A stretch of 64,000 nucleotides of DNA from Eriocheir sinensis (lineage: Eukaryota; Arthropoda; Malacostraca; Decapoda; Varunidae), in NCBI RefSeq assembly GCF_024679095.1, contig NW_026111621.1:1257660-1321659 (forward strand). The letters are read 5' to 3'. Below the pieces are notes generated by a model. The model had not been told where the DNA came from, searched no databases, and saw only the letters and a list, made by a program, of their open reading frames with translations. Both the position numbers and the translations under genes were made by a program. Within the stretch, counting starts at the first letter, position 1. Every line of letters begins with the position of its first letter. This document shows positions 1-11,589 of the stretch, piece after piece.

Positions 1-1620
1 TTGAACGACTACTTCCTTTCAGTATTCACACAGGAGGATCGAACGACTGTACCGGAAAGAGTTCAGGTGTACGAGGGCGGGGATGGCGATAAATTGAGGG
101 ATAAAATCATTACCAGGTAAGTAGTTCAGGATGAGACAGATAAGCTTAAGAAGAACAAGTCGCCAGGTCCTGACGGGATATTTCCGAGGGTATTAAAGGA
201 GTTAGGTGATGTAATCAGTGACCCACTAACCGACATCTTTAAGATGTCGGTAAATACTGGCTATGTGCCGAGCCTATGGAAAGTAGCTAATGTGACGCCG
301 ATTTTTAAAAAGGGGGACAGGTCAGTTGCTTCAAACTATCGCCCAATTAGCTTAACATCGGTTATAGGGAAGAAGCTGGAGTCCATAATAGCCAGGAACA
401 TTCGGGAGCATTTAGAGAAATATAGCTTAATTCACGACTCGCAGCATGGGTTAACAAAAGGTAGGTCATGCCTCACCAATCTCTTGTCCTTCTACAATAA
501 AGTATTTGAGGCGGTTGACAGGGATGAAAATTATGATGTAATCTATCTTGATTTTAGTAAAGCGTTTGACAAAGTTCCTTACCAACGACTGTTGCTTAAA
601 TTACAGGCTCACGGAGTAGAGGGTAAAGTTTTGAACTGGGTCAAGGCGTGGCTTAGCAATAGGAAGCAAAGAGTGCAAATCAATGGTAAAAGATCTGACT
701 GGGGATGTGTTACGAGTGGGGTCCCACAAGGTTCGGTATTAGGTCCACTTTTGTTTATTATTTATATCAATGACTTAGATACAGGAATTAGTAGTGATGT
801 TAGTAAATTTGCAGATGATACCAAGATCGGAAGAGTAATTGAGTCGGATCAGGACGCTAGTATTCTCCAAGGTGATCTCAACAGATTATATGACTGGGCG
901 GATAAATGGCAGATGGAGTTCAATGTAGGGAAGTGCAGTATTCTGAGTGTAGGTAGGAACAACCCCTCACATAACTATTGCTTAAATGACACTCTCATAA
1001 GTAGGTCTGGGTGCGAGAGGGATTTAGGGGTCTTAGTGAGCTCTGATCTTCGTCCAAGGGCACAATGCATTCAAGCTAGAAATCGAGCTAATAGGGTACT
1101 GGGATTTATTTCAAGGAGCGTAAGCAACAGAAGCCCCGAAGTCTTCCTCAAACTATATTTAGCATTAGTTAGACCTCATCTTGACTATGCGGTTCAGTTC
1201 TGGTCACCTTACTATAGAATGGATATCAAAATGTTAGAATCGGTGCAGAGGAGAATGACTAAGATGATTCAGGGGTTGAGAAACTTGCCATACGAGGGAA
1301 GACTCAAACAGTTAAACTTGCATTCTCTACAAAGGCGAAGGGTGCGTGGAGACATGATCGAGGTTTATAAATGGATGAAGGGCTTTAATAAGGGAGACAT
1401 TCATAAGGTTTTGTTGGTTAGAGAGACGGGTAGGACACGAAGTAATGGGTTTAAACTGGATAAATTCAGATTCAACAGGGACATAGGCAAAAATTGGTTT
1501 ACTAACAGGGTGGTGTATGAGTGGAATAGGCTTAGCAGTCATGTGGTGAGTGCCAATACAATTGTCACATTCAAAAATAGACTAGATAAATTCATGGACA
1601 GCGATATTAGGTGCGGTTAG
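1..1620 (+). pseudogene. CR1-like reverse transcriptase, one in-frame stop
   Basis: The product would copy the LINE RNA into DNA at a nicked target. The frame is continuous from base 1, with one TAA at 118-120. The longest open part from an ATG is 244-1620 (458 aa). Visible motifs are the SPGPDGI entry motif (just upstream of 244), YLDFSKAFDKVP (motif A, catalytic Asp present), GVPQGSVLGPLLF (motif B) and FADDTK (motif C, both Asp present). After these comes the usual C-terminal region with VRPHLDYAVQFWSP and a WNRL segment. The catalytic core is intact, so this copy is fairly young. It is annotated as broken because of the stop and because the N-terminus is not visible. Confidence 0.85.
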
Positions 1621-1711
1621 ATACACGGGAGCTTAGGGTCAAAGGAGCTGCCTCGTACAGGCCTACCGGCCTCTTGTAGACTCCTGCGTTCTTATGTTCT
1701 TATGTTCTTAT
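1..1711 (+). mobile_element. CR1-like non-LTR retrotransposon, 5' end outside window
   Basis: The reverse-transcriptase reading frame is open from base 1 to 1620 apart from one stop, followed by about 70 bp of 3' UTR. It ends in three copies of the octamer GTTCTTAT (1688-1711). A short octamer tail in place of poly(A) is the hallmark of CR1-type LINEs. The endonuclease half would lie upstream of the window. A 3'-end fragment of the same family sits on the minus strand at about 9,467-9,515. Confidence 0.85.
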
Positions 1712-1776
1712 GAGCTCTGTGCTCTTCCGTAGGGGACCGGCTGGCTGGCTCGAGAGAGACCCGCAGCAGACCAAGA
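1712..1776 (+). repeat. SINE 3'-end fragment
   Basis: About 65 bp, starting at GAGCTCTGTGCTCTTCC and ending at GCAGCAGACCAAGAG, are nearly identical to the 3' part of the SINE at 41,478-41,716. It directly abuts the octamer tail of the LINE, so one element probably inserted against the end of the other. Confidence 0.6.
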
Positions 1777-2068
1777 GTGGTGCATGTGATGCTGCTAGTA
1801 GTAATAACAGTAGTGGTAGTGATGGAGATGATGTGTCCAATTTCCAAGAAGGTTCGTGAAAGCTTTAACTTTTTCTTCTCTCTCATTTCCTGCCTCCTTC
1901 TTCCCTCTCTGTCTTTCTCCTCCACCCCTGTCCTACCCTCCTCCTCCTTCTACTATTCCTTCCTGAACTTCCCACCCTCCCACATACCATCCCTCCTCCT
2001 CTTCCTCCTCGTCCTCCTACACTAACACACTAGTAACACACAGCACCCTTAGCTTCGTCGTGTGTATG

Positions 2069-2080
2069 TGCAATAATAAT

Positions 2081-2154
<74 letters not shown>

Positions 2155-2193
2155 TAATAATAACAATAATAATAGTAATAATAATAATAATGA
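2069..2193. repeat. (AAT)n microsatellite
   Basis: About 120 bp of ATA/AAT trinucleotide repeat with a few C and G interruptions near its 3' end. The flanks 1,777-2,068 and 2,194-2,810 are pyrimidine- or G-rich sequence in which I see no gene. Confidence 0.95.
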
Positions 2194-2807
2194 TAAAAGT
2201 TTTATTTAGTTGCGGCAGCCGTCAGGCTGAAAATTTACATATTATAAGTAAAATTTTGCTTCGCAAATGGAACAAGTACAAAAAGAAGGGGGGCTGGGCT
2301 CGGTGATCTGATATGTGTGGGAAGGTTGGGGCGATGGAGCTTGGGGTGGGGGAGGAGTGGGGTGGGGGAAGTGCCGTGCGGTGGTGCCGGGAGGGGGGAA
2401 TGGTACGGTCTCTTCAGATGACGGTGAGGTCAGGTCATGTGTTAATCCTCAGGCCAGACGCTGGGTTCAGGTGACAGTTGACGGTGGTGGAGCAGGTGGG
2501 CAGTTTATGGGTTTATGGGAGGTCACTCAAGTATACCCAGGCCTAGTAAGGAGGTGCTAAGCTCCTGGGTCGGAGAAACACAGGTGTTGGTTGTTGCTGC
2601 CTGGCTGGGTGATGTAGCTGTGGGAACAAGTGCACAGCGTTGATGAAGTTGCCGACATCCTGCTCCGAGCCTGAGTGACGAGGCTGCCACACTGCTTGCC
2701 ACCTGAACTGACCTTCCGCTGCTGCTGGGTGACCCAAAGAGTATGCTTCGAAACTTCAGGGTGTCGGCCGGAAGGCGTTGGTCTTGACCCCGTGAATGTC
2801 AGGATGT

Positions 2808-3100
<293 letters not shown>

Positions 3101-3645
3101 GTGCGTGTACGTGTGTGTGTTTGAGTGTATATGTGTGTGTGTGTGTGTGTGAGAGAGAATATCACCGTATTGTTTGTTTCATAAGACAGGAAGTAAGTGA
3201 AGGGGGAGGAGAAGGAAGTGGAGAGAAATGGCTAAGAGAGGAGAGGGAAAAAAGGAGGAGGAGGAGGAGGTCGAGGTCATAAGGGAAGGCATAAAGAGAA
3301 GGAAGACGGAAGGAAGGGGAGAAAAATGAGGTGGCGGAAAGGAGGCGAAAGGGGACGAGAAGGAGGAAGAAAGGAGAAAAGAGAGAGATAATTAAGGTGG
3401 AATTTTGAGAAGAGGATTAAATGCCTTGGTAAAGTTTCTAATAGTATCCGGGACGCTTCTGTTTATATTTTCTTTTTATCATTGTATATTTTTTTCTATT
3501 TATCTTCTCTTAGTCTGAATGCCTTTTTTTTAATTTTGTTTTAAAGCACCCGTAGACTTTTATTATGAGGCCTGTTGATTTGATCCAGGCTCGTTAGTGA
3601 CGCAGGTAACTTTATTATAGGTAATTGTAAAGCTTCCATCAAACT

Positions 3646-3646
<1 letters not shown>

Positions 3647-3722
<76 letters not shown>
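3647..3722. repeat. (CT)n microsatellite
   Basis: A pure CT run of about 76 bp lying immediately 5' of the jockey-like LINE relic. Confidence 0.97.
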
Positions 3723-3725
<3 letters not shown>

Positions 3726-3729
3726 GATT

Positions 3730-4440
3730 TCAACCTTATTTCTGTATTCCGTCCAATCGATCCTGTAGAATATTTGGACCCACGGAAGAGGTGGTGTTTC
3801 TGGCATTATGCCTCAACTCGGTGGGATGACCTGATAATGTACTTTTCCTATTTATCTATGTAAATATATGAAAGTGTACATATGAATAACCCTTCTGTGT
3901 GTCCCCAGCGTATTACAAAGGGTACTGTCTCTGGAATGGAGGTACACATTTCACGTACTTTCTCTACTCCTCACGCCAAAGTCCTGGTTCTGTCTGTCTT
4001 GTTCTCGTGCTGTACAAACTAAAGAGGCAGCTCACAAAAAGTACCTGAGCCTTCGAACTCCAGCTAAACACGATATTTATATTTCGGCGTCAAATCTCTT
4101 CTTCGACTCACCAAAAACTCCTTGATTGGTAAAAAAAGCACTTTTTTTTTTTTTTTTTTTTTGAGAGACTTCCGGCACCTAGCCCAAAATATCTCTTAAT
4201 TATACTTCCTCATCTTCCCCACCTCTCCTTAGTCGTGATGGCATCCCAGCTGTCATATCAGTTTATAAAGCTGAACTGTTCGCTCGAACTTTCTCCGAAA
4301 ATTGATCTGCTGATGATTGAGAGAATATTCCTCCTACTTATCCCCCCGCTGACTCCACTAAGTCTACTGTTAAACTTCTTAAGAACGATCTTTTCTATAC
4401 CTTCTCTGGAAGCTTCTGAAAAATCAAGGCTGTGAACACG
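3730..4440 (+). pseudogene. Jockey-like LINE relic: endonuclease-RT linker region
   Basis: Base-level similarity to 10,970-11,690 of the better copy in this window is evident. Shared landmarks, in the same order, are the TGGACCCACSGAAGAGG segment, the TTTGGCATT and CTCGGTGGGA segments, the CATTYCACGTACTTTCTCT segment and the TATACCTTCTCTGG-like end. It carries many stops and indels plus a poly-T run at 4,141-4,162. The RT core that should follow is missing; C-terminal sequence resumes near 5,600. Confidence 0.7.
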
Positions 4441-5590
4441 TGAGGAAATGATGCGTCGTTGCGTACGCAGGCGTAGTTTCCAGCTTTAGACTGAAATTTA
4501 ATATAGATGTATAGTAGTAGGATGCAAATCCAGTGTGGGGGTGTGTGGGGGTGCTTTTTCCAGAACACGGCGGGCTGTGTGTTACGTATTTTTTTATGTA
4601 TCAGTTAGCTGAGTATTCAGCGTCGCAAGTGCTAAAAAAAATATCTACAAACTGGCATAAAAGTATACATCAATGGAACTGCTTATATTTCACAAAGTGA
4701 TAATAGCAGTCAGGTATGTATTTCGCGGTATCGTATTTTGGCAGCGGACCACAAGTCAGGCTATGTTAGGTTAGGTGATTGTATTTAGTTTGGTCAGCTT
4801 ACTTAATTTGAACTGTTTTCGATAAATACCTATTCTACGCCTCGTGCTGCGCCGCACCGTTGTTGTCACTGACGGTCGGGGTCAGGCTACGTCAGGTTAG
4901 ATAAATACTGTAACTAACTCACGGGGGGGGTCGAGGGGGGCGATCCTTGGCGGGGATCCCGTGCATAGAGCCACTTAGGTCACTGCACAAAGAAAAGTGA
5001 TTCCGATGCTGTGCCCGGCGGGGCGGGGCGCGCAGCGGGGAATATTTCCTCAACATAATTACAAAAAAAAAAAAGTTTTTGCGGATTTGGACAGAAAAAA
5101 TAACTCCACAGAAAATCATATTTTGGCCATGAAAAAAGTTAGTATCTTAAAAAGTAACACGCCTCCTTGTGCTGCTTAATACCCACACACCTGATTTTCT
5201 GAAGGAGAGCTGGTACTCCACAGAATGGAAATTAGAGCAAAGACCCGGAATGTTGCTGAGGTTAATGAAGAAACGTTGGAAATGCTGGCAGGACACTTCT
5301 GTGTGTCATTAGAAGTGGAGTCTGTCCCGGGTGCATGTTGTGTCCCCCCCCCCCCCCCCGAGTCTGTATTTTGATTAGCCATAAATTCTGATAAATATTG
5401 AGGAAATGGTGTGTGTGTGCCGCGTGAATGTAGTCTGCTGTGGAAAGTATGAAAATTTGTCTATAGAGAACACGTGAACTACTCACTGGTGTTAATGAAA
5501 AGTTGGAGATGGGGAATGAGGATACCGGAGGGTGCTTGATAGGCTTGCAGAACACCTTCGCCTCCCAGGAGTGGTTTACGCCACTCTCGG
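4441..5590. other. Unassigned sequence between two LINE pieces
   Basis: No gene, tRNA or transposon terminus is recognised. The stretch has a GTTAGGTTAGG motif near 4,767, a poly-G run at 4,923 and a poly-C run at about 5,346-5,360. It replaces roughly 900 bp of reverse-transcriptase core that should separate the LINE pieces on either side. Confidence 0.5.
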
Positions 5591-5599
5591 CAGGTGTCT

Positions 5600-6260
5600 A
5601 CCTGCCTGCGACACTCAGCTGTCCCCGTAGGTGTTCTGTATCGCCTTCACCAGTTTATTCCCCTCCCAGATGCTATCCATAAACAAGGGCCTTGGCCCCT
5701 CTCTTATGAAGTATGCATCCCATGTGTTGGGAGGCTTCACACACACAGCCCTTTTGGCCAGAGTGGAGTCAATGGCTCTTCGTTTCATCAGTTCCCCTCC
5801 TCACACCGACAGTCTTCTACCTCCTGAATTTTTCCGCACTGTTTCCTCTCTATCTTCTTTTTTTTTTTTTGAAAGACAAAGGAGACCGCTCAAGGGCAAC
5901 AAAATGAGTGTAGTAAAAAAAAAAAAAAATCCCGCTACTCACCTCACTGTCTATCTTCTTTCGATATTTTCATGCTGGATGATTTTCTGAGCTTGCTCAT
6001 TGCATGCCTCCCTCCCTCCCTCGGCGCCGCTGCACAGGATGTTTAAACTCTTGCTCATCCTTATTGTATTCAGATCCTTTTTGCTAGAGTTGGCAAGCAT
6101 ATTCATTTTATCATCCCGTTGCTCGTATACTCTGGAAGTCTTCCTCCCTCTGTATTTCCTGCCTACGACTTGAACTCTTTCAAGAAAACGGTATCAGGAC
6201 AACTCGCCCTCAGAAATTGGCCCCTCGTCTGACCACTCGTTCTGTGCTAAGCAGGTGTTT
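5600..6260 (+). pseudogene. Jockey-like LINE relic: RT C-terminal region
   Basis: Matches 12,590-13,140. The encoded traces YRLHQF, MKYASHV and ESMALRFISSPP parallel YRLRQF, MEYASHV and ESKALRLTSSPP of the better copy. The frame is broken repeatedly and interrupted by a short insertion at 5,858-5,949. Together with 3,730-4,440 it probably represents one old element that lost its core. Confidence 0.75.
5858..5949. mobile_element. Short A/T-tract insertion with 9-bp target duplication
   Basis: The LINE sequence TCTATCTTC occurs at 5,849-5,857 and again at 5,950-5,958. The intact copy near 12,810 has it once. The inserted 92 bp carry AAAGGAGACCGCTCAAGGGC and CCCGCTACTCAC, also found inverted at about 44,735-44,815. 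This fits a small retroposed element with a target-site duplication. Its family is unknown. Confidence 0.6.
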
Positions 6261-7160
6261 TTTTCCCTTTTCTCTTGAGTTTCTTTTTTTGGTGTAAAAA
6301 TAACAATCTTATGATACTTATTTGTATGTACTTTTTCTCTGTGTCTGTTTACCAGTCTGCTAGTTTATGTATCTCTCAAGCTACATAAATGTCTGTTTGC
6401 TACCTAGATACCCATAAGGAGTCTAGTAACTTGTCTTATCATTTCTGTACAGTATATTTCCGTCTCTGTCTATCTGTGCGGGTGTGTATTTACATGGGTG
6501 TCTATCAGTATACACACATATCCCTTAATGCACATATTCTTCCACCTCCACATCGTTATCTGGATCCGACGTGACCAATACCGCTGCACACACACAAAGA
6601 AACTCATATTCCGTCACTGCTTCCTCCTCCTCCTCCTGCTGCTCCACCTCCTTCTCTTCTTTCTCCTGCGGCAGACACAGCTGTAGGGGGCACCTCATAA
6701 GCGACGCAGTGGGAGGAAGGAGAGAAGGAGGAAAGGCAGGAGAGAGGGAGGGAAGGAGGGAGGGAAAATGTGGTCTATTTAGCAACTATCGAGTGGCCAA
6801 TAGGCTTTAGACTCCCTCAATCTCGTGTCAACTCCAGTTTTCCTCAGATGAATAGCGGAGGAGGAGAAGAAGGAAGGAAAGGAGGATGTGTTATGGGGCT
6901 GTTGGCAAGGGAAGGACGGCGATCATGATGAGCAGGAGGAGGAGGATATGAAATGGGAGCATGGTGTTGAGAAGGGCAAGGAAAGGGAACAGGAACCGAT
7001 ACGAACATAAGAATAAAAAAATACTTATGGCGAAATACAAAAGATTAGGAGGAGGAAGAGAGAAAGATTTAGGGTTACTGGAGAAGAAAGTTTGATAAAA
7101 AGGGGAGGCAGTGTGCCTGAGAGAAAGATGAAGTATAAATTAGGAAGAGAAAAAGATGAA
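6261..7160. other. No gene seen; simple and purine-rich sequence
   Basis: Contains a CCTCCT-rich stretch (6,620-6,665) and GGAGGAAGG-rich sequence from 6,710 onward. Short reading frames here are compositional. Confidence 0.5.
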
Positions 7161-7870
7161 CATAGGAAGAAGTAAAAGAAAACTTGACATAATAATATAG
7201 AAAGGAAATAATCACATTGAGCGAAAGGTTAAGTATATATATGAGGAAGAGAAGATGAATATAGAGGAAGAAAAAGCAAAAGAAAAACTTGAAACATGGT
7301 GATAAAGAAAAGGAAAAAACTCACAACCATTCCAAAAATTACATAGAGTAGCAAATAAGGAAACTAAAAATTGAAAAAGCACCCAAGAAAAAAACTCACG
7401 TATATTGGGAAGAGAAAAGGATGAATATAGAAAGAAGAATCATTAGAAAAACTAGAAACATAGTAACATAGGAAGGAAAAACTCACAACCACTCAAAACA
7501 TTATTACATAGAGTAGTAAATAAGGAAACAAAAAATTGAAAAAGCACCCAAGAAGAAAAAAAGACGTATAATGGGAAGGGAAAAAGATTAGAAAGAAGAA
7601 GTTAAGGAAAAACTTGAAACATGGTGATAAAAAAAAGGAAAAAAACTCACAACCATACCAAAAATTACAGAGCAGGAAATAAGGAAACTAAAAACTGAAA
7701 AATCACCTTAGAAAAAAAAGATATATCTTGGGAAGAGAAAAAGATGAATATAGAAAGAGAAAGCAAAAAAAAACCATGAAACACAGTTACATAGAAGTGA
7801 AAAACTCACAACCACTCAAAAAATCATTACATAGAGTGGCAAATAAGGAAACTAAAAATGCAAAAAAAAG
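7160..7870. repeat. About 162-bp A-rich tandem repeat, four diverged copies
   Basis: The landmark ACTCACAACC recurs at 7,319, 7,481, 7,645 and 7,805. Each copy also contains TACATAGAGTRGYAAATAAG-type and GGGAAGAGAAAAAGAT-type blocks. Copies differ by short indels. There is no coding potential. The flank 7,870-8,420 is purine-rich without a gene. Confidence 0.8.
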
Positions 7871-8417
7871 AGGTGCCAGACGAGTAACAACAAAACATCA
7901 CAACTCCGTATCCGTAACAAAGAAAAACAAAGGAACACCAAATGGGGGAGGAAAAAGAGGAAGGAAAGCTTGAGACACATAAAAAAGCTAGCAGGGCAGA
8001 AGGCGAGGAGATCAGGAGAAAGTATTAAATCGTGTGAACAGAATACGAAAGGAGAAAGGAAAGTACAAGAAGGAGAAAGAGGAGGAGGACGAGGGCCATG
8101 AGAACGAGAGGAACAGCACATAAGAAGAAATTATAGAGAGGAAGGAAGGGGGAAAGGGAAACACAGATACGAGGAAAGAAGAATGGGTTAGGGAATTAAC
8201 ATAGAAAGATTATACATATATAGTGGATACAGATTGATAGATGGAGTAAATTGAGGATAACTATGAAGAAAGGAATAGGAGCGATGGGGTAACAGAGGGA
8301 TGGAGGTTAAAAAATATGAAAAAATAAATAAATAAATACTGAGTGATTGCTATCCAGTTTTTCTTTTTGTGTGTGTGACTCGCTTGACGAAAGATGGAAA
8401 ATAAAGAATAGAGATTG

Positions 8418-8420
<3 letters not shown>

Positions 8421-8477
<57 letters not shown>
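8421..8477. repeat. (CA)n microsatellite
   Basis: A pure CA run of about 56 bp. Confidence 0.97.
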
Positions 8478-8479
<2 letters not shown>

Positions 8480-8573
8480 AGCTGAGAGAAAAGCAAGAGC
8501 CGATCAAACACTGATTAGAGCTAACTTTAATTACTGCAGCGAAGTACACCCCCCTCCCCCTCTCTCTCTCTCT

Positions 8574-8704
<131 letters not shown>

Positions 8705-8964
8705 CCCAGGTGTTTGTAAGTGAATTGGTTATTGGTAAGACTCAAGTTCTCACCTGTGCCTTATGGAGGGAAGGTGGAGGAGGAGGAGGAGGAGGAGGGA
8801 GGAGGAGGAGGAGGTAGCGAAGGTGAAATATAGAAAGTGGGATAAATTAAAAGAAGGAAAGATGGGAGATGCATTGATGGAAAATAGAAGGGAAGTAAGT
8901 GTTGAGTAGAGATGGAAAAGGGCGGGAGGAAAGGGGAAAGAAGGAACAAAGAAGGAAGAGAAGA

Positions 8965-9350
8965 AACAAAGAGGATGAAGAGAAGAAGGAAAGAAGGAAG
9001 GAAAAAGAGGTAAGGGTGTGAATGAGGGAAGATATGAAGGTATAGAGAAAGGAAGAGAAGAAACAAAGAGGATGAAGAGAGGAAGGAAAGAAGGAAGGAA
9101 AAAGAGGTAAGGGTGTGAATGAGGGAGGATATGAAGGTATAGAGAAAGGAAGAGAAGAAACAAAGAGGATGAAGAGAGGAAGGAAAGAAGGAAGGAAAAA
9201 GAGGTAAGGGTGTGAATGAGGGTAGATATGAAGGTATAGAGAAAGGAAGAGAAGAAACAAAGAGGATGAAGAGAGGAAGGAAAGAAGGAAGGAAAAAGAG
9301 GTAAGGGTGTGAATGAGGGAAGATATGAAGGTATAGAGAAAGGGAGGTAC
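8965..9350. repeat. 97-bp purine-rich tandem repeat, four copies
   Basis: GAGGATGAAG recurs at about 8,971, 9,068, 9,165 and 9,262, a constant 97-bp spacing with very few differences between copies. Homogeneity suggests recent amplification. The minus-strand frame rich in Phe, Leu and Pro across it is compositional. Confidence 0.9.
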
Positions 9351-9466
9351 ATAAAAAAGAGGCAGAATGGAGGGGAAAACGGAGGAAAAAAGAAGGAATT
9401 ATTAAAAGGAAAATAAACTGGGAGAGGAAAGTAGGGAATAGAAGATGTCAGAACGTGAATGAACAT

Positions 9467-9515
9467 AATTACATAAGAACGTAAGGAGTCTGCAAGAGGC
9501 CGGTCGGAAGGATGA
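9467..9515 (-). repeat. CR1-like LINE 3' tip, severely truncated
   Basis: Read on the minus strand this gives CGGCCTCTTGCAGACTCC followed by TTACGTTCTTATG, matching the last ~45 bp and octamer tail of the LINE at 1-1711. Only the extreme 3' end is present, the normal result of early termination of target-primed reverse transcription. Confidence 0.75.
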
Positions 9516-9684
9516 TATGAAAGTAAAGAGAAGTTAAGAGCGAGGGAAGGTGAGAGAAGGAACCAAGACCTGCGGCAGGATGTGGAAGGATGAAAGAGAC
9601 GGAAGGAATATAGATATGTGCATTTTGGGTACTTTAGTTGACGTTATCCATGAGACAGAATGGCTTGTGCAGTTACGATATTTG

Positions 9685-9935
9685 GAGGGAAGATCCAGTT
9701 CATACATTTGGAAGATTTGATACAGTATTTTGGAAGATTTGATACAGTATTTTGGAAGATTTGATACATTTTGGGAAGATTTGAAACATTTGGAGGATTT
9801 GATCCTTTTTTTTTTTTGGAAGATACAGTTGACCCATTTTAAAGATTTGATACATTTGATACATTTGGAAGATTTGATACGTATTTTTTTGGAAAACACA
9901 CTTGATGCATTTTGGAAGATACAGTTGATACATAT
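9685..9935. repeat. Degenerate ~20-25-bp tandem repeat (TGGAAGATTTGATACA)
   Basis: TTTGGAAGATTTGATACA-like units recur about ten times with variable spacers and T-runs. No coding significance. The region 9,936-10,346 holds no recognised feature. Confidence 0.8.
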
Positions 9936-10344
9936 TTTTTGATAGGTGCGGTGTGAGTTGTAGTAATGTAGTTTCTTGGCACTCCCTTATGAAGTATGTT
10001 ATGAGGTTTTTATTTTATTCTCGCACGTACGCGAGGGGAGCCATGCACATAACGCATATAGAGATTTAAACAAAAAACGGGAGAGGGATGAAGGGAATGA
10101 TGGAAGGTATGGAGGTAAATATAGATAAAGAAGGAGAGGAGTTGAGAGAAGGAAGTCAGATCGAAGGAAGGGTTTGGAAGGATGAAAGAAAGGGTGACAC
10201 AGTGGCCTAGATTACATTGAAACCGTGACACATTTACTGTATTGCAGCACTAATAATATTTACGTACATCTTTTAGTCTATATTACATTTATGACTTGTA
10301 TCACCGTTGTACACACTTATATGTATGAGTTACAACACTATTGA

Positions 10345-10346
<2 letters not shown>

Positions 10347-10400
<54 letters not shown>
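10347..10400. repeat. (CA)n microsatellite at LINE 5' boundary
   Basis: A CA run with one AAC interruption, directly abutting the truncated 5' end of the LINE endonuclease sequence. Confidence 0.95.
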
Positions 10401-11258
10401 CTCTTCCTCACCGAAGCACAGGTTTGTGAGGCTACTGACACCAACCTCTACTCTGTTCCCTCCTACTATCTCTATCCTAAATTTCAATCCAAAGCTGGAT
10501 GTTGCGTCTACGTGCGCAACGACATCACTTGCTATCGTGCCCACGACCTTGACTCTTCTGAATTTTCCACCATCTGGCTAAGACTTCATTGTCATTCTGT
10601 TACCAAATACATCTGTGCTGTTTATCTCTCGCCTAACTCTACTAACTATGTAAAATTCTTTGACTATTTAAACTCTAAAGTGGAGCACATCTTGACCCAC
10701 TCTCCCTTCGCTGAAATCTCCATTTTGGGAGATTTCAATGTTTACCACCAGCTTTGGCTTTCATCCTCTTTCACTGACCAGCCTAGTGATCAAGCCTACA
10801 ACTTTGCACTCCTCAACGACCTAGAGCAATTATTGGTTGAGCACCCTACACGTATTTCCGACCGTCTTGGAGACAGGCCCAACATATTAGATCTCTTCCT
10901 TACCTCTAACCCTTCTGCTTACTCTGTCAAACTGTTATCTCGGTTGGGCTCCTCCGATCACAACCTTATTTGTTTATCCTGTCCTATCGCTCCTGTACAT
11001 CCTCTGGACCCACCGAAGAGGCGATGCTTTTGGCATTTTGCTTCAGCTCGGTGGGACGACTTGAGGATGTATTTTTCCGATTTCCCGTGGAATGATCACT
11101 GCTTCCAGGAGAGAGACCCCTCTGTGTGTGCCCATCGCTTCACAGAGGTGATTTTCTTTGGAATGGAGGCATACATTCCACGTACTTTCTCTCTTCCCCA
11201 TGCTAAAAAGCCTTGGTTTAATCACCCTTTTTTCGTCCTATCAAAGATAGAGAGGTAG
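10401..11258 (+). pseudogene. LINE endonuclease domain, N-terminally truncated
   Basis: The domain nicks target DNA to prime reverse transcription. Visible motifs are ISILGDFNV (catalytic Asp and Asn), the [13 protein letters not shown] segment and LGSSDHNLI (catalytic Asp and His). The frame runs open to 11,256 and stops within the linker. The first residues of the fold are missing, replaced by the CA run, so the product would be non-functional even though the remaining motifs are intact. Confidence 0.85.
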
Positions 11259-11589
11259 CTCACAAAAGGTACCAAAGCCTTCGATTTTTACATTTCCGCC
11301 CGGAATCGTGCCAAATCTATTCTTCGACTTACCAAAAAATCCTTTATTAATAGCAAATGTCAACACCTAGCTTTCTATAATTCTTTCAGAGACTTCTTGT
11401 ACTTAGCCAAAAATATCTCCTCCAATTTCACTTGTTCCTCTTTCCCGCCTCTTCTTAACCCAGACAGCAGCACTGTCGTCTCTTCTATCTCTAAGGCTGA
11501 TCTCTTCACATAAATTTTCTGTAACAACTCCACTCTGGACGATTCTGGGCATATTCCTCCTACTCATCCCCCCTCTGACCCCTACATGC

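Noticed and set aside
4767..4777. Telomeric repeat (TTAGG)
   Set aside because: Only two units here and two near 20,240; too few for an interstitial telomere.
8750..9466. 238-aa minus-strand ORF rich in Phe, Leu, Pro, Ser
   Set aside because: It reads through a purine-rich 97-bp tandem array whose unit is not a multiple of three; no domain, and composition explains the absence of stops.
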